64,000 bases of DNA from Mixta theicola (lineage in GTDB: Bacteria; Pseudomonadota; Gammaproteobacteria; Enterobacterales; Enterobacteriaceae), in NCBI RefSeq assembly GCF_002895925.1, contig NZ_NWUO01000013.1:1-64000 (forward strand), read 5' to 3'. The translations under genes were made by a program, and so were the position numbers. A model generated the notes under the pieces. It was not told the DNA's origin. It ran no database searches and was given only the letters and a program-made list of their open reading frames with translations. Shown one piece after another: positions 7,867 to 18,922 of the stretch. Every line of letters begins with the position of its first letter. Position 1 is the first letter of the stretch.

Positions 7867-8076
7867 GTGAAGAAGACAATTTACCTGCCTCAATTCGATA
7901 AAAAAGCTGAGGCTGAGATTTTTGGAAAAAAGATTACCGTTCGATACGAAGGTAATGAAAGCTTTCCACGAAACCTTAAAGTTAAAGAACAGTTTTACGT
8001 TGTTATTGATGGCGAAGAAAAGGTTATGGTTCTGACAAGAAACGCCATTGGCTCATGGCACTTTTCATTGCTATAG
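7867..8076 (+). CDS. Hypothetical protein (69 aa)
   Basis: A 69-residue protein starting MKKTIYLPQFDKKAEAEIFG, ending IGSWHFSLL. It is lysine-rich, with predicted beta strands and no membrane segment. A strong AGGAGG site is ten bases upstream of the GTG/ATG area (the codon used is GTG at 7867). It is more AT-rich than its neighbours and lies 128 bp downstream of two tRNAs, a common insertion hotspot, so it may be cargo of a past insertion. No family recognised. Confidence 0.5.
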   Translation: MKKTIYLPQFDKKAEAEIFGKKITVRYEGNESFPRNLKVKEQFYVVIDGEEKVMVLTRNAIGSWHFSLL

Positions 8077-8110
8077 CAATCCATCGTATTCAACCAGCCT
8101 CGCCCTGAAC

Positions 8111-8151
8111 TCCCCCCCAAAGTTGCATCCTCAACTCAATAAGGTGCGGTT
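8111..8151. repeat. Copy of a dispersed hairpin repeat
   Basis: CCCCAAAGTTG, a variable centre, CAACTCAATAAGGTGCGGTT. The same elements in the same order occur at 40136-40181, where the outer arms form a perfect 10-bp inverted repeat. The left arm here has decayed. Confidence 0.45.
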
Positions 8152-8153
8152 CA

Positions 8154-8279
8154 ATGAGCAGAACAAAATATTCCCTCGAATTACGCGTCGCGGTTGCCGG
8201 AGCGAATCACAGCTATGTGGCCACACAGATGGGATTCGCTAACGCAGCGAGGTTTTATCAGCTTTACGGACGTGCATAG
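8154..8279 (+). pseudogene. Probable transposase OrfA remnant (41 aa)
   Basis: The reading frame starts MSRTKYSLELRVAV, which looks like the beginning of an IS3-family helix-turn-helix OrfA, then changes to an unrelated sequence and stops after 41 codons. No downstream OrfB, terminal inverted repeat or target duplication could be identified. It is most simply a degraded insertion-sequence end left near the tRNA pair. The rest of 8280-8392 shows nothing recognisable. Confidence 0.35.
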
Positions 8280-8392
8280 CAGTAAACAGTCCTGAGCAGG
8301 TTAGCTTTCACAAATCGAAGCTTAACGAATTGGCTCTGCATATGCTCTACAGGGGAACGGCTGGTTATTTTAATTATTAATAAATTATCCCA

Positions 8393-8704
8393 CTACACCT
8401 GCATATTCATAATTTCCTGATAAGCCGACACCAGCTTATTACGCACCTGAACGCCCATCTGCATGGAAACCGATGACTTCTGCAGATCGATCATCACGTC
8501 GTTCAGCGCGATTCCCGGTTTGCCCAGCGTAAAATCCTGCGCCTGCACGCGGGCGTGATTCTGCGTTTCACTAATTTTATCCAGCGCCGCTTTCATCTGT
8601 GCGGAAAAATCCACCTGCGCCGCGCTGTCGGTGTTCTTGTTACTTGCCTGCAGCGAACCAAGCTGCAGCTGCTGGATCACGCTTTCTATCCCCTGGATTG
8701 CCAT
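8393..8704 (-). CDS. fliE: Flagellar hook-basal body protein FliE
   Basis: FliE joins the MS ring to the proximal rod and is an early export substrate. The 103-residue product has the conserved C-terminal region [20 protein letters not shown] and [17 protein letters not shown]. It starts [13 protein letters not shown] at the ATG preceded by GAGGG; an upstream ATG at 8746 has no such site and is not conserved. fliE is transcribed divergently from fliF, as in E. coli. Confidence 0.96.
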   Translation of the reverse strand: MAIQGIESVIQQLQLGSLQASNKNTDSAAQVDFSAQMKAALDKISETQNHARVQAQDFTLGKPGIALNDVMIDLQKSSVSMQMGVQVRNKLVSAYQEIMNMQV

Positions 8705-8939
8705 GTTAACCCTCGTTGTTATTGGCGGTTCGTTTAATTCACGCAAACAAACTTAACACAAAGTCAATAGGACAAAGGGCGTAAATGACAGCAAAAAACG
8801 TGGCTTTTTGACCCATCGAAATTTACGAACAGGAAAATAATGGCACCCATTGAAGTGGAACTTTTCTAAGCCGCATCAGGGAGTCAGTTTTGTCACCACT
8901 TAACACACAGTCCGGTCAACTGTCAGGCAGGAAATGGTC

Positions 8940-10649
8940 ATGAATGCAACCGCAACTCAGGAAACAGCAAATAAGAAAGGCTTAAATGACCTTGTTGCTC
9001 GCCTGCGCGCCAATCCGCGGATCCCGCTGATAATCGCAGCCGCCGCCGCTACTGCCATCATTGTCGCGATGGTACTGTGGGCGAAAGCACCGGATTATAG
9101 CGTCCTTTATAATAACCTCTCAGATGAGGATGGCGGCGCGATCGTAACGCAGCTGACTCAAATGAATATCCCCTACCGCTTCGAAGAGAAAGGCGGCGCG
9201 CTGATGGTGCCGGCAGAAAAGGTGCACGAGCTGCGCCTGCGTCTCGCTCAGCAGGGCCTGCCGAAAGGCGGCGCCGTCGGTTTTGAACTGCTGGATAAAG
9301 AAAAGTTCGGTATCAGCCAGTTCAGCGAGCAGGTTAACTACCAGCGCGCGCTGGAAGGCGAACTGTCACGCACCATTGAGACGCTCGGCCCGGTAAAAAG
9401 CGCCCGCGTCCATCTGGCGATGCCTAAACCTACGCTGTTCGTTCGCGAACAAAAGTCCCCTTCCGCCTCCGTCACGCTGAATCTGCAGCCGGGACGCGCG
9501 CTGGATGAAGGTCAGATTAGCGCCATCGTACATATGGTTTCCAGCAGCGTGGCCGGTCTTCCGCCGGGCAACGTAACGGTGGTCGATCAAAGCGGTCGTC
9601 TGCTGACCCGCTCCGACGCGGCCGGTCGCGATCTGAACGATGCCCAGCTGAAATATACCACCGAAGTGGAAAGCCGTTATCAGCAGCGTATCGAAGCCAT
9701 CCTTGGGCCAATCGTGGGCAGCGGCAACGTGCATGCTCAGGTCACCGCCCAGATCGATTTCGATGCGCGTGAACAGACGGAAGAGCAGTACAAACCAAAT
9801 ACCGATCCGGCCAATGCCGCTATCCGCTCTCGTCAGAGCAGCAACAACGAGCAGATTGGCGGTCAGTATCCTGGCGGCGTACCGGGTGCGCTCTCTAACC
9901 AGCCTGCGCCGGCTAACAGCGCGCCGATCGAAACGCCTAAAGCGAATGCGAATCCGACGGCGGGCAATAATAACGGCGCGGCGGCCAGCACCACGGCCAG
10001 CACTAACGCTGCGCGTTCGGCGCCGTCCAATACGCATCATGATGAAACGACCAACTATGAGCTGGATCGTACCATTCGTCATACCAAACTGAACGTGGGC
10101 AGCGTGAAGCGCCTGTCGGTTGCCGTAGTGGTGAACTATCGCGCCGATGCTAAAGGCAAAGCGATTGCGCTGGATGAGAAACAGCTGAAGCAGATTGAAG
10201 ATCTGACGCGTGAAGCGATGGGCTACTCCGGCGATCGTGGCGATAGCATAAACGTGGTGAACTCGCAGTTTACCCAGAGTGATGAGACCGGTGGCGATCT
10301 CCCGTTCTGGCAGCAGCAGTCCTTCTTCGATCAGATGATGAACGCCGGACGCTGGTTACTGGTTGCGCTGGTTGCCTTCATCCTCTACCGCAAGCTGGTT
10401 CGTCCACAGCTGCTGCGTAAGCAGGAGATGACCAGGCTGGCGCTTGAACAGGCCGCAGCCCAGGCGCAGCAGCGCCAGGAAGAAGAAGCCTTCTCTGTTT
10501 CGCTCAGCAAAGACGAGCTGGAGCAGGAACGTAAATCTAAACATCGCGTGAGCGCCGAAGTGATGAGCCAGCGCATCCGCGATATGTCTGAAAACGATCC
10601 GCGCGTTGTGGCGCTGGTAATCCGCCAATGGATGAGTAACGAACTATGA
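8940..10649 (+). CDS. fliF: Flagellar MS-ring protein FliF
   Basis: FliF oligomerises in the inner membrane to form the MS ring, the base of the motor. The 569-residue product has TM1 near residues 30-50, ring-building modules including [20 protein letters not shown], a low-complexity Asn/Ala/Thr-rich insert (about 320-370), TM2 near 465 and a cytoplasmic tail that binds FliG ([20 protein letters not shown]). The ATG at 8940 sits at correct spacing from AGGA; another ATG two codons earlier is too close. fliG overlaps the end by four bases. Confidence 0.96.
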   Translation: MNATATQETANKKGLNDLVARLRANPRIPLIIAAAAATAIIVAMVLWAKAPDYSVLYNNLSDEDGGAIVTQLTQMNIPYRFEEKGGALMVPAEKVHELRLRLAQQGLPKGGAVGFELLDKEKFGISQFSEQVNYQRALEGELSRTIETLGPVKSARVHLAMPKPTLFVREQKSPSASVTLNLQPGRALDEGQISAIVHMVSSSVAGLPPGNVTVVDQSGRLLTRSDAAGRDLNDAQLKYTTEVESRYQQRIEAILGPIVGSGNVHAQVTAQIDFDAREQTEEQYKPNTDPANAAIRSRQSSNNEQIGGQYPGGVPGALSNQPAPANSAPIETPKANANPTAGNNNGAAASTTASTNAARSAPSNTHHDETTNYELDRTIRHTKLNVGSVKRLSVAVVVNYRADAKGKAIALDEKQLKQIEDLTREAMGYSGDRGDSINVVNSQFTQSDETGGDLPFWQQQSFFDQMMNAGRWLLVALVAFILYRKLVRPQLLRKQEMTRLALEQAAAQAQQRQEEEAFSVSLSKDELEQERKSKHRVSAEVMSQRIRDMSENDPRVVALVIRQWMSNEL

Positions 10650-11638
10650 GTCTGACCGGTACTGAAAAAAGCGCCGTCCTGCTGATGACGATTGGTGAAG
10701 ACCGCGCGGCTGAAGTGTTCAAGCACCTCAGCACGCGGGAAGTGCAGCACCTGAGTGCGGCCATGGCCAATATGCGCCAGGTTTCTCACCAGCAGCTGGC
10801 CGACGTGCTACGTGAGTTTGAGGTGGATGCCGAGCAGTTCGCGGCGCTGAGCCTGAACTCCAATGAATATCTGCGTTCGGTACTGGTTAAGGCGCTGGGC
10901 GAAGAGCGCGCCGCGACGCTGCTGGAAGACATTCTGGAAACGCGCGAAACCACCACCGGTATGGAAACGCTCAACTTTATGGAGCCGCAGGCGGCTGCCG
11001 ATCTGATCCGCGACGAACATCCGCAGATTATCGCCACCATCCTGGTCCATCTGAAGCGTTCACAGGCGGCGGATATTTTGGCCCAGTTCGACGATCGTCT
11101 GCGTCACGACGTGATGCTGCGTATCGCCACCTTCGGCGGCGTGCAGCCAGCGGCGCTGGCGGAGCTGACCGAAGTACTCAACTCGTTGCTGGATGGTCAG
11201 AACCTCAAGCGCGCGAAGATGGGCGGCGTAAGAACCGCGGCGGAAATCATCAACCTGATGAAAACGCAGCAGGAAGAAGCGGTTATGGATGCGGTACGCG
11301 AGTTCGATGGCGAACTGGCGCAGAAAATTATCGACGAAATGTTCCTGTTCGAAAACCTGGTGGATGTGGACGACCGCAGCATCCAGCGCCTGCTGCAGGA
11401 AGTGGAATCTGAATCGCTGTTGGTGGCACTGAAAGGCGCCGATCAGCCGCTGCGCGAGAAGTTCCTCAAGAATATGTCGCAGCGTGCTGCCGATATTCTG
11501 CGCGACGACCTCGCCAACCGCGGCCCGGTACGTATGTCGCTGGTAGAAAACGAACAGAAAGCGATCCTGCTTATCGTTCGTCGCCTGGCGGAAAGCGGCG
11601 AAATGGTGATTGGCGGCGGCGAGGAAACTTATGTCTGA
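10646..11638 (+). CDS. fliG: Flagellar motor switch protein FliG
   Basis: FliG is the rotor protein that faces the stator and transmits CheY-driven switching. The 330-residue product has the N-terminal FliF-binding domain, the EHPQ motif (residues 124-127) of the middle domain, the GGV linker-type GGVRTA segment, and the C-terminal torque helix with [20 protein letters not shown], carrying the charged residues that meet MotA. It overlaps fliF by 4 bases (ATGA) and fliH by 8. Confidence 0.97.
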   Translation: MSLTGTEKSAVLLMTIGEDRAAEVFKHLSTREVQHLSAAMANMRQVSHQQLADVLREFEVDAEQFAALSLNSNEYLRSVLVKALGEERAATLLEDILETRETTTGMETLNFMEPQAAADLIRDEHPQIIATILVHLKRSQAADILAQFDDRLRHDVMLRIATFGGVQPAALAELTEVLNSLLDGQNLKRAKMGGVRTAAEIINLMKTQQEEAVMDAVREFDGELAQKIIDEMFLFENLVDVDDRSIQRLLQEVESESLLVALKGADQPLREKFLKNMSQRAADILRDDLANRGPVRMSLVENEQKAILLIVRRLAESGEMVIGGGEETYV

Positions 11639-12338
11639 TGCCTTTTCTTCCCGTCCGTGGCAGCGCTGGCAGCCTGACGATTTAACGCGCTTTGACCCGC
11701 CCGCCGCCGAGCTGCAGGCCGAGCCCGAGTTCACCTTCGACGTTAGCGAAGAAAGCGAAGCGCTTTCGTCGCAGTCGCAGCTGGAGCAGATCCAGATCCA
11801 GGCGCGCCTTGACGCTCATGCGCAAGGCTACGCCGAAGGTCAGCAGAAAGGCTTTAATGAAGGAAAACAGGCGGGCTTTGATGCCGGTTTTCAGCAGGGG
11901 CTGGCGGAAGCTCAGCAGCAGCAGGCGCCGGTTCAGGCGCGTATGCAGCAGCTGGTCACCGAATTTCAGCACACGCTGGAAGCGCTGGACAGCGTGATCG
12001 CCTCGCGCCTGCTGCAGCTGGCGCTGGAGGCGGCGCGTCAGGTTATCGGCCAGGCGACGGCGGTCGACGGCTCTGCCCTGCTGCGTCAAATTCAGCAGAT
12101 GATCCAGCAGGAACCGATGTTCAGCGGCAAGCCGCAGCTGCGGGTTCATCCTGACGATCTGCAACGCGTTGAACAGACGCTTGGCCCTACGCTTGACCTG
12201 CACGGCTGGCGCCTGCTGGCTGACAGCTCGCTGCATCCGGGCGGCTGCAAACTGAGCGCGGAAGATGGCGATCTGGACGCCAGCGTGGCGACGCGCTGGT
12301 ATGAATTATGCCGCCTGGCGGCGCCGGGAGAACTGTAA
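11631..12338 (+). CDS. fliH: Flagellar assembly protein FliH (ATPase regulator)
   Basis: FliH dimers hold and regulate the FliI ATPase and link it to FliN at the C ring. The 235-residue product has the usual Gln-rich middle with glycine-repeat helix segments ([20 protein letters not shown]), the GxxxG-type repeats typical of FliH, and a conserved C-terminal domain ([16 protein letters not shown]). The ATG at 11631 overlaps the end of fliG by 8 bases, giving translational coupling. fliI starts on the last base of its stop codon. Confidence 0.94.
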   Translation: MSDAFSSRPWQRWQPDDLTRFDPPAAELQAEPEFTFDVSEESEALSSQSQLEQIQIQARLDAHAQGYAEGQQKGFNEGKQAGFDAGFQQGLAEAQQQQAPVQARMQQLVTEFQHTLEALDSVIASRLLQLALEAARQVIGQATAVDGSALLRQIQQMIQQEPMFSGKPQLRVHPDDLQRVEQTLGPTLDLHGWRLLADSSLHPGGCKLSAEDGDLDASVATRWYELCRLAAPGEL

Positions 12339-13699
12339 TGACAACCCGTCTTTCACGCTGGCTGGGTTCACTGGATGCGTTTGAAAAACGCATGGCGGAC
12401 GTGCCTGAAGTGCGCCGCTACGGTCGCCTGACGCGCGCTACCGGTCTGGTGCTGGAGGCGACCGGCCTCCAGCTGCCGCTGGGCGCGACCTGCGTTATTG
12501 AACGCCACGACGGTAAGCAGATTGCTGAAGTCGAAAGCGAAGTGGTCGGCTTCAACGGTCAGAAACTCTTTTTGATGCCGCTGGAAGAGGTGGAAGGCAT
12601 TCTGCCCGGCGCGCGCGTATTTGCCCGCGGCAACGGCGACAGCGCTCAGAGCGGCAAACAGCTGATGCTGGGCCCGCAGCTGCTGGGCCGCGTGTTGGAC
12701 GGCAGCGGTCGTCCGCTGGACGGCCTGCCCGCCCCGGAAACCGGCTACCGCGCGCCGCTGATTACTCCGCCCTTTAACCCGCTGCAGCGTACGCCGATTA
12801 CCGACGTGCTGGATACCGGCGTCCGCGCGATTAACGCGCTGCTGACGGTAGGCCGCGGTCAGCGTATGGGGCTGTTTGCCGGCTCCGGCGTGGGGAAATC
12901 CGTGCTGCTCGGCATGATGGCGCGCTACACCAAAGCCGACGTGATCGTGGTCGGGCTGATTGGTGAACGTGGCCGTGAAGTAAAAGATTTTATTGAAAAT
13001 ATTCTTGGCGCCGAGGGACGCGCGCGCTCGGTAGTGATTGCCGCACCGGCGGATGTTTCTCCGCTGCTGCGTATGCAGGGCGCGGCCTACGCCACGCGCA
13101 TCGCCGAAGACTTCCGCGATCGCGGCCAGCATGTACTGCTGATCATGGATTCATTAACGCGCTATGCGATGGCGCAGCGTGAAATTGCGTTGGCGATCGG
13201 CGAGCCGCCGGCGACCAAAGGCTATCCGCCTTCGGTTTTCGCCAAGCTGCCCGCGCTGGTGGAACGCGCCGGTAACGGCATCGACGGCGGCGGTTCGATT
13301 ACCGCCTTCTATACCGTATTAACCGAAGGTGACGATCAGCAGGACCCGATTGCCGACTCCGCCCGCGCCATTCTTGACGGCCACGTAGTGCTGTCGCGGC
13401 GGCTGGCGGAGGCGGGTCACTATCCGGCCATCGATATTGAAGCCTCGATCAGTCGAGCGATGACCGCGCTGATCGATGAAACGCACTACGCGCGCGTGCG
13501 CCAGTTTAAGCAGCTGCTCTCCAGCTATCAGCGCAACCGCGATCTGATTAGCGTCGGCGCCTATGCGGCCGGGAGCGATCCGATGCTGGATAAGGCGATT
13601 AAGCTGTGGCCAATGCTGGAATCCTTTTTGCAACAGGGCATCTTCGAGCAGAGCCGCTATGACGATGCCTGCCTGCATCTACAGGCAATTTTTGGTTGA
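12338..13699 (+). CDS. fliI: Flagellum-specific export ATPase FliI
   Basis: FliI is the F1-beta-like ATPase of the flagellar type III export apparatus. The 453-residue product has Walker A GSGVGKS (residues 182-188), Walker [16 protein letters not shown], and the export-ATPase signature [12 protein letters not shown]. It is nearly identical to E. coli FliI over the catalytic core. The chosen ATG gives [10 protein letters not shown], as in the family, and overlaps the fliH stop by one base. Confidence 0.97.
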   Translation: MTTRLSRWLGSLDAFEKRMADVPEVRRYGRLTRATGLVLEATGLQLPLGATCVIERHDGKQIAEVESEVVGFNGQKLFLMPLEEVEGILPGARVFARGNGDSAQSGKQLMLGPQLLGRVLDGSGRPLDGLPAPETGYRAPLITPPFNPLQRTPITDVLDTGVRAINALLTVGRGQRMGLFAGSGVGKSVLLGMMARYTKADVIVVGLIGERGREVKDFIENILGAEGRARSVVIAAPADVSPLLRMQGAAYATRIAEDFRDRGQHVLLIMDSLTRYAMAQREIALAIGEPPATKGYPPSVFAKLPALVERAGNGIDGGGSITAFYTVLTEGDDQQDPIADSARAILDGHVVLSRRLAEAGHYPAIDIEASISRAMTALIDETHYARVRQFKQLLSSYQRNRDLISVGAYAAGSDPMLDKAIKLWPMLESFLQQGIFEQSRYDDACLHLQAIFG

Positions 13700-13744
13700 T
13701 GTCGCCGGGCCGCGGCCCGACGCGAGAAATGAGGTCACCTGACG

Positions 13745-14194
13745 ATGGCTAAACCCAACAGTGCGATGGAAACCCTGCGCGACCTGGCGCAGAAAGAGGT
13801 GGAAGACGCGGCGATCCGGCTGGGTACGATGCGTCGCGCCCAGCAGCAGGCGGACGAGCAGCTGAATATGCTGCTTAACTATCAGGATGAATACCGCCAT
13901 AAGCTGAACAACAACATGTCGTCCGGCATCGCCAGTTCGCGCTGGACTAACTATCACCAGTTTATTCAGACGCTGGAAAAAGCCATCGAACAGCATCGTC
14001 ACCAGCTGGCGCAGTGTACGCAAAAAGTCGAACAGGCGCTCAACGTCTGGCGCAACAAACAGCAGCGGCTGCACGCCTGGGAAACGCTTCAGGCTCGTTC
14101 GCAGGCCAGTGAACTATTACAGGAAAACCGTCTCGATCAGAAACGGATGGATGAGTATGCCCAGCGGGCATCTTTGAGGAAGGCTAATGATTAA
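13745..14194 (+). CDS. fliJ: Flagellar export chaperone FliJ
   Basis: FliJ is the coiled-coil stalk of the export ATPase and cycles chaperones. The 149-residue product is almost entirely helical and contains [20 protein letters not shown] and the C-terminal [18 protein letters not shown], typical of enterobacterial FliJ. It follows fliI by 45 bp and overlaps fliK by 8 bases. Confidence 0.95.
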   Translation: MAKPNSAMETLRDLAQKEVEDAAIRLGTMRRAQQQADEQLNMLLNYQDEYRHKLNNNMSSGIASSRWTNYHQFIQTLEKAIEQHRHQLAQCTQKVEQALNVWRNKQQRLHAWETLQARSQASELLQENRLDQKRMDEYAQRASLRKAND

Positions 14195-15428
14195 GTTGCC
14201 AACATCAGTCAATACCGTCAGCGTCGAGAGCGGCGCCGATCTTACCAGCGGCGACGGCGCGGCTTCCGGCCAGCTGCCGGACACGTTTCTGTCGCTGCTC
14301 GGCAATCGCCTGCTGACGCTGGCGAAACAGGGCGATGAGAAAGCCGCGCCGGTCGCCGACGCACAGGAAACGCTGACGGAAAAAAAACCGGCGGCCGGGC
14401 TAAGCCAGCTGCTGAGCGCGCTGCAAAAGCCGGATGCGATTAATGCGCTGCTGACGCCGGAAAAGGCTAAAGAGAACCTTAAGCTCGTCGATGATAAAGA
14501 TGAGCTGAAACAGGACAGTTTAAGCGCTGCCGATCAGCAATCTTTACAGGCGCTGTTCGCCATGCTGCCGCAAACGCCGCTGGTACAACAGGCCGCTAAA
14601 AGTAATGAAGTGAAACTGGACGGCGAGAGCCTCAGCCCCCTGAGCACGCAGAGCGGAAACCTGAAGGCCACGCTGGCGACATTGACCGCGCAGCAGCCCG
14701 CCGCTGCGGATCAGGCGGATGCCGGTGCGGATAAGGCCAGCCTGACCGGCGGTATGCCGTTGACTACCGCCGCGACGACAGCCGGCAGCGAGGAAAAATC
14801 CCCGCTTTCCAGCTTCCAGAGCCTGATGAACGACACGCGTCAGGAGGAAGGTAAAGATAATAAAGAGAGCCTGCCGACGCATACGCTGAGCGCGCTGTCA
14901 GCCGTAATGAACAACGCCACCGCCGCTGCCGCTGCGCCCACCGCGTCGGCCACGGCGATGACGCCAGCGACCTCGCAGATTAATGCGCAGCTGGGCAGCC
15001 CGGAATGGCAGCAGGCGGTAAGCCAGCAGGTGCTGATGTTCAGCCGCAACGGACAGCAGAACGCCGAGCTGCATCTGCACCCGGATGATTTAGGCGCGAT
15101 CCAGATCAGCCTGAAGCTGGATGACGATCAGGCGCAGCTGAATATGGTGTCAAACCACAGCCAGGTGCGCGCCGCGCTGGAGGCCGCTTTGCCTCATCTG
15201 CGTACCGCGCTGGCGGAGAACGGCATCAACCTGGCCCAGAGCAACGTCAGCAGCGATGCTTTCCCGCAGAGCCAGAGTTTTGGTAACCAGCAGGAGTCGC
15301 GTCGCGACCAGCCGCAGGGCGGTTTTTCGCTGGCAACCGGTAGTGAAGATGACGTTACCCCGTTGACCGTTCCCGCCGCCTTGCAGGCGCGCGCGGCGGG
15401 CAGTAGCGCAGTAGATACATTCGCCTGA
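14187..15428 (+). CDS. fliK: Flagellar hook-length control protein FliK
   Basis: FliK measures hook length and triggers the FlhB substrate switch. The 413-residue product (E. coli 375) has a variable, Ala/Thr/Gln-rich N-terminal ruler and a conserved C-terminal switch domain containing [20 protein letters not shown] and [17 protein letters not shown]. It ends the fliFGHIJK operon; a 132-bp gap with an inverted repeat follows before fliL. Confidence 0.95.
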   Translation: MIKLPTSVNTVSVESGADLTSGDGAASGQLPDTFLSLLGNRLLTLAKQGDEKAAPVADAQETLTEKKPAAGLSQLLSALQKPDAINALLTPEKAKENLKLVDDKDELKQDSLSAADQQSLQALFAMLPQTPLVQQAAKSNEVKLDGESLSPLSTQSGNLKATLATLTAQQPAAADQADAGADKASLTGGMPLTTAATTAGSEEKSPLSSFQSLMNDTRQEEGKDNKESLPTHTLSALSAVMNNATAAAAAPTASATAMTPATSQINAQLGSPEWQQAVSQQVLMFSRNGQQNAELHLHPDDLGAIQISLKLDDDQAQLNMVSNHSQVRAALEAALPHLRTALAENGINLAQSNVSSDAFPQSQSFGNQQESRRDQPQGGFSLATGSEDDVTPLTVPAALQARAAGSSAVDTFA

Positions 15429-15449
15429 CGGTGACAAACGCCAAAGGTA

Positions 15450-15497
15450 AAAGCAAAAGGCGCGTCTTTTCCCCCCATTGATCGGCGAGAGACGCGC
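15450..15497. terminator. Hairpin in the fliK-fliL gap (possible attenuator)
   Basis: GGCGCGTCT and AGACGCGC form arms separated by about 30 bases. There is no clear T run after the second arm, so it may be a Rho-dependent or partial terminator, or only an mRNA structure between two flagellar operons. Confidence 0.35.
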
Positions 15498-15560
15498 GAT
15501 AATCACTTCCGGCTCGCCACTATGGCCTGCCCCAGATAATTCACAGGGTATTTCTGCAAA

Positions 15561-16043
15561 ATGTCTGATAACGCGAAAGCTAAAGGCCGCAAACGTTCCA
15601 TCCTGATTCCGGTGTTACTGGTTGTAACGCTGGCCGCTTGTAGCGTGGCAGGCTATCTAGTGTGGCGAACAATGAATAAAACCGACGGACACCAGGAAGC
15701 CGCGAAAGTGGAACCACCTGCCGCACCGGTCTTTTTTGCTCTTGATACATTTACGGTTAACCTGGTCAATGCGGATAACGATCCCGATCGCGTGCTGTAC
15801 GTAGGTTTTACCCTGCGTCTGCCGGATGAGGCGACGCGTCTTCGCATGAACGACTATCTGCCTGAAGTTCGTAGCCGACTGCTGCTGCTGCTCTCACGCC
15901 AGGATTCATTGAAGCTGGCATCGGAACAGGGTAAGCAGGCGCTGATCGAACAGATCAAGCAGTCGCTGGCGCCGCCGCTGGTTAAAGGTCAACCTCCGCA
16001 GGTCGTAAACGATGTTCTGTTTACCGCCTTCATATTGAGGTGA
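15561..16043 (+). CDS. fliL: Flagellar basal-body-associated protein FliL
   Basis: FliL is an inner-membrane protein with a stomatin-like periplasmic domain that rings the stator and supports torque. The 160-residue product has a basic N-terminus (KAKGRKRS), one TM helix (residues 13-33) and the periplasmic domain with [20 protein letters not shown]. First gene of fliLMNOPQR; fliM starts 4 bp after the stop. Confidence 0.95.
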   Translation: MSDNAKAKGRKRSILIPVLLVVTLAACSVAGYLVWRTMNKTDGHQEAAKVEPPAAPVFFALDTFTVNLVNADNDPDRVLYVGFTLRLPDEATRLRMNDYLPEVRSRLLLLLSRQDSLKLASEQGKQALIEQIKQSLAPPLVKGQPPQVVNDVLFTAFILR

Positions 16044-16047
16044 GTTA

Positions 16048-17055
16048 ATGGGCGATAGCATTCTTTCACAGGCTGAGATTGACGCGCTTCTCAATGGCGA
16101 CAGTGAAAGCGCGGAAGATGATAAGAATAAAAGTACCGGCGATGACACTATTCGCCCGTACGATCCTAATACCCAGCGTCGCGTGGTGCGCGAGCGCCTG
16201 CAGGCGCTGGAAATTATCAACGAGCGTTTTGCGCGCCAGTTCCGTATGGGACTGTTTAATCTGTTGCGTCGTAGTCCGGATATTAGCGTTGGGGCGATTA
16301 AAATTCAGCCGTACCATGAATTTGCCCGCAACCTGCCGGTGCCGACCAACCTGAACCTGATCCACCTGAAGCCGCTGCGCGGCACAGCGCTGTTCGTTTT
16401 CTCGCCCAGCCTGGTATTTATCGCGGTGGATAACCTGTTCGGCGGCGATGGTCGCTTCCCTACCAAGGTTGAGGGACGCGAATTTACCCATACGGAACAG
16501 CGCGTAATCCGCCGCATGCTGAAGCTGGCGCTGGAAGGCTACAGCGATGCATGGAAAGCGATTTATCCGCTGGAAGTTGAATATGTGCGTTCGGAGATGC
16601 AGGTAAAATTTACCAATATCACCACGTCGCCGAACGATATTGTGGTTACCACGCCGTTTCAGGTGGAGATCGGCAACCTGACAGGGGAATTTAATATTTG
16701 TATCCCCTTCAGCATGATCGAGCCGCTGCGCGAACTGCTGGTTAACCCGCCGCTGGAAAACTCGCGGCAGGAAGATAAACACTGGCGCGACACGCTGGTG
16801 AAGCAGGTGCAGCACTCCGAGCTGGAGCTGATTGCTAACTTTGCCGACGTTTCTCTGCGTTTGTCACGCATCCTGCAGCTGAAGCCCGGCGATGTATTAC
16901 CGATTGAAAAACCGGATCGCATTATCGCTCACGTTGATGGCGTTCCGGTATTAACCAGCCAATATGGCACCCTGAATGGACAATACGCGCTGCGTGTAGA
17001 ACACTTAATTAATCCGATATTGAATTCGCTGAATGAGGAACAGCCCGATGAGTGA
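16048..17055 (+). CDS. fliM: Flagellar motor switch protein FliM
   Basis: FliM forms the C-ring wall and binds CheY-P through its N-terminal peptide. The 335-residue product starts with MGDSILSQAEIDALLNGD, the EIDALL CheY-binding motif, then the middle domain (GLFNLLRRSPDISVG) and the FliN-like C-terminal domain (VSLRLSRILQLKPGDVLPIE). It overlaps fliN by 8 bases. Confidence 0.97.
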   Translation: MGDSILSQAEIDALLNGDSESAEDDKNKSTGDDTIRPYDPNTQRRVVRERLQALEIINERFARQFRMGLFNLLRRSPDISVGAIKIQPYHEFARNLPVPTNLNLIHLKPLRGTALFVFSPSLVFIAVDNLFGGDGRFPTKVEGREFTHTEQRVIRRMLKLALEGYSDAWKAIYPLEVEYVRSEMQVKFTNITTSPNDIVVTTPFQVEIGNLTGEFNICIPFSMIEPLRELLVNPPLENSRQEDKHWRDTLVKQVQHSELELIANFADVSLRLSRILQLKPGDVLPIEKPDRIIAHVDGVPVLTSQYGTLNGQYALRVEHLINPILNSLNEEQPDE

Positions 17056-17458
17056 CAGCAAAAAAACGTCCGATGACAGTATCTCTGCGGACGATCTGTG
17101 GGCGGAGGCGATGAATGAACAAGCCTCGACCGACAGCGCGTCATCCACCGAGAGCGTGTTCAAATCACTGGACAGCAAAGATCTCGGCGGATCGCTGCAG
17201 GATATCGATCTGATTATGGATATTCCGGTCAAGCTCACCGTTGAACTGGGCCGCACCAAGATGACTATCAAAGAGCTGCTGCGCCTGTCGCAGGGTTCGG
17301 TGGTGGCGCTGGAAGGCCTTGCCGGTGAGCCGCTGGATATTCTGATCAACGGTTACCTGATTGCTCAGGGTGAAGTGGTGGTGGTGAATGATAAGTATGG
17401 CGTACGTATCACCGACATTATCACGCCGTCTGAACGTATGCGCCGTTTGAGCCGCTAA
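17048..17458 (+). CDS. fliN: Flagellar motor switch protein FliN
   Basis: FliN forms the bottom of the C ring and docks FliH. The 136-residue product has a disordered acidic N-terminus and a SpoA domain (LIMDIPVKLTVELGRTKMTI, then DILINGYLIAQGEVVVVND). The ATG at 17048 within the fliM end is preferred because the protein then starts MSDSKKTSDD as in relatives. Confidence 0.96.
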   Translation: MSDSKKTSDDSISADDLWAEAMNEQASTDSASSTESVFKSLDSKDLGGSLQDIDLIMDIPVKLTVELGRTKMTIKELLRLSQGSVVALEGLAGEPLDILINGYLIAQGEVVVVNDKYGVRITDIITPSERMRRLSR

Positions 17459-17460
17459 TA

Positions 17461-17865
17461 ATGAACAACAGCACCCAGCAGGCAACGACTCATCAGGCTC
17501 CACAGCCCGCCTTTTCTACCGGATCGGCGTTAACGCAGGTCAGCAGCGTACTGGCAGGGATCGTGTTACTGATCCTCGCCTGCGCCTGGCTGGCCCGGCG
17601 TCTTGGCTTTACGCCGAAGCGCCTTGGCGGCCCGCAGGCGTTGAAAATCAGCGCCAGCGTACAGGTTGGCCAGCGCGAGCGTGTGGTGATTGTCGAGGTG
17701 GAAGATGCGCGCCTGGTGCTGGGCGTGACCGCGCAGCAGATTACCCATCTGCATACGCTGCCGCCAAAAGATCCCGAACAACAGGATGCGCCGCCCGTAC
17801 AGGCGGCACCTGACTTCCGTCAGATTTTACAGACGTTAGTGAAACGTCCCGGAAAACCACAATGA
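17461..17865 (+). CDS. fliO: Flagellar export protein FliO
   Basis: FliO is a membrane scaffold that helps assemble FliP into the export gate. The 134-residue product has one TM helix (about residues 25-46), a cytoplasmic segment [20 protein letters not shown] and a C-terminal [14 protein letters not shown]. Start is 2 bp after the fliN stop; fliP overlaps by 4 bases. Confidence 0.93.
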   Translation: MNNSTQQATTHQAPQPAFSTGSALTQVSSVLAGIVLLILACAWLARRLGFTPKRLGGPQALKISASVQVGQRERVVIVEVEDARLVLGVTAQQITHLHTLPPKDPEQQDAPPVQAAPDFRQILQTLVKRPGKPQ

Positions 17866-18596
17866 TTCGTCGTCTGCTTCCCCTTCTGCCGCTGCTGTTG
17901 TTAACGCCGGAGGTGCATGCTCAATTGCCTGGCCTGGTCACTCAGCCGCTGCCGAACGGCGGTCAGAGTTGGTCTTTGCCGGTGCAGACGCTGGTTTTTA
18001 TTACCTCGCTGACCTTTTTGCCGGCCATTTTGCTGATGATGACCAGCTTTACGCGCATCATTATCGTTTTCGGCCTGCTGCGCAACGCGCTGGGTACGCC
18101 TTCCGCACCGCCGAACCAGGTGCTGCTGGGCCTGTCGCTGTTCCTGACTTTTTTTATCATGGCGCCGGTATTCGATAAGATTTATCAGGATGCCTATCTG
18201 CCGTTCAGTCAGGACAAAATTTCGATGGAAGTGGCGATGGACAAAGGCGCGCAGCCGCTGCGTGAGTTTATGCTGCGTCAGACGCGCGAAGCGGATCTCG
18301 CTCTGTTTGCCCGTCTGGCGAATACCGCGCCGATCGCCGGGCCGGAAGCGGTGCCGATGCGCATCCTGCTGCCGGCCTACGTCACCAGCGAGCTGAAAAC
18401 CGCTTTTCAGATTGGCTTTACGGTGTTCATTCCTTTTTTGATTATCGATCTGGTCATTGCCAGCGTGCTGATGGCGCTGGGGATGATGATGGTACCGCCG
18501 GCAACGATTGCCCTGCCATTTAAGCTGATGTTATTTGTGTTGGTGGATGGCTGGCAGCTGCTGGTCGGATCGCTGGCGCAGAGCTTTTATTCCTGA
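17862..18596 (+). CDS. fliP: Flagellar export gate protein FliP
   Basis: FliP forms the pentameric core of the export gate with FliQ and FliR. The 244-residue product has a cleavable signal peptide ending near HAQ, then TM helices ([20 protein letters not shown] is the signature) and the C-terminal pair around [20 protein letters not shown]. Length equals the E. coli protein. Confidence 0.97.
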   Translation: MIRRLLPLLPLLLLTPEVHAQLPGLVTQPLPNGGQSWSLPVQTLVFITSLTFLPAILLMMTSFTRIIIVFGLLRNALGTPSAPPNQVLLGLSLFLTFFIMAPVFDKIYQDAYLPFSQDKISMEVAMDKGAQPLREFMLRQTREADLALFARLANTAPIAGPEAVPMRILLPAYVTSELKTAFQIGFTVFIPFLIIDLVIASVLMALGMMMVPPATIALPFKLMLFVLVDGWQLLVGSLAQSFYS

Positions 18597-18610
18597 TACC
18601 CGGAGCAATC

Positions 18611-18880
18611 ATGACCCCAGAATCGGTAATGGTCCTTGGCCACGACGCAATGAAAATCGCCCTGATGGTGGCGGCCCCGCTGTTGCTGGCCGCGCTGGTC
18701 AGCGGCCTGTTTATCAGCCTGCTGCAGGCGGCGACTCAGGTCAATGAGCAGACGCTCTCCTTTATTCCCAAAATTTTGGCCGTGGCCGCTACCGTGGTGG
18801 TGGCCGGTCCGTGGATGCTGAACCTGCTGCTGGACTATATCCGCACGCTGTTCACCAACCTGCCCTATATGATCGGCTAA
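18611..18880 (+). CDS. fliQ: Flagellar export gate protein FliQ
   Basis: FliQ is an 89-residue two-helix protein of the export gate. It shows the conserved start MTPESVMVLGHDAMKIALMV, then a loop ATQVNEQTLSFIPKIL and a second helix, and is of exact family length. A CCCGGAGCA ribosome binding site precedes the ATG. Confidence 0.96.
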   Translation: MTPESVMVLGHDAMKIALMVAAPLLLAALVSGLFISLLQAATQVNEQTLSFIPKILAVAATVVVAGPWMLNLLLDYIRTLFTNLPYMIG

Positions 18881-18922
18881 CCGCCCCGCTCTTCTCCGTC
18901 CGACCTTTAAGAGACCGCACCT

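Noticed and set aside
9366..10082. Long minus-strand ORF of 238 codons inside fliF
   Set aside because: It lies antisense to the well-conserved fliF, is Arg-rich as expected for a shadow of GC-rich coding DNA, and has no ribosome binding site or known family.
12368..13132. 254-codon minus-strand ORF inside fliI
   Set aside because: Shadow of a highly conserved ATPase gene; composition is that of an antisense frame and no motif is recognisable.
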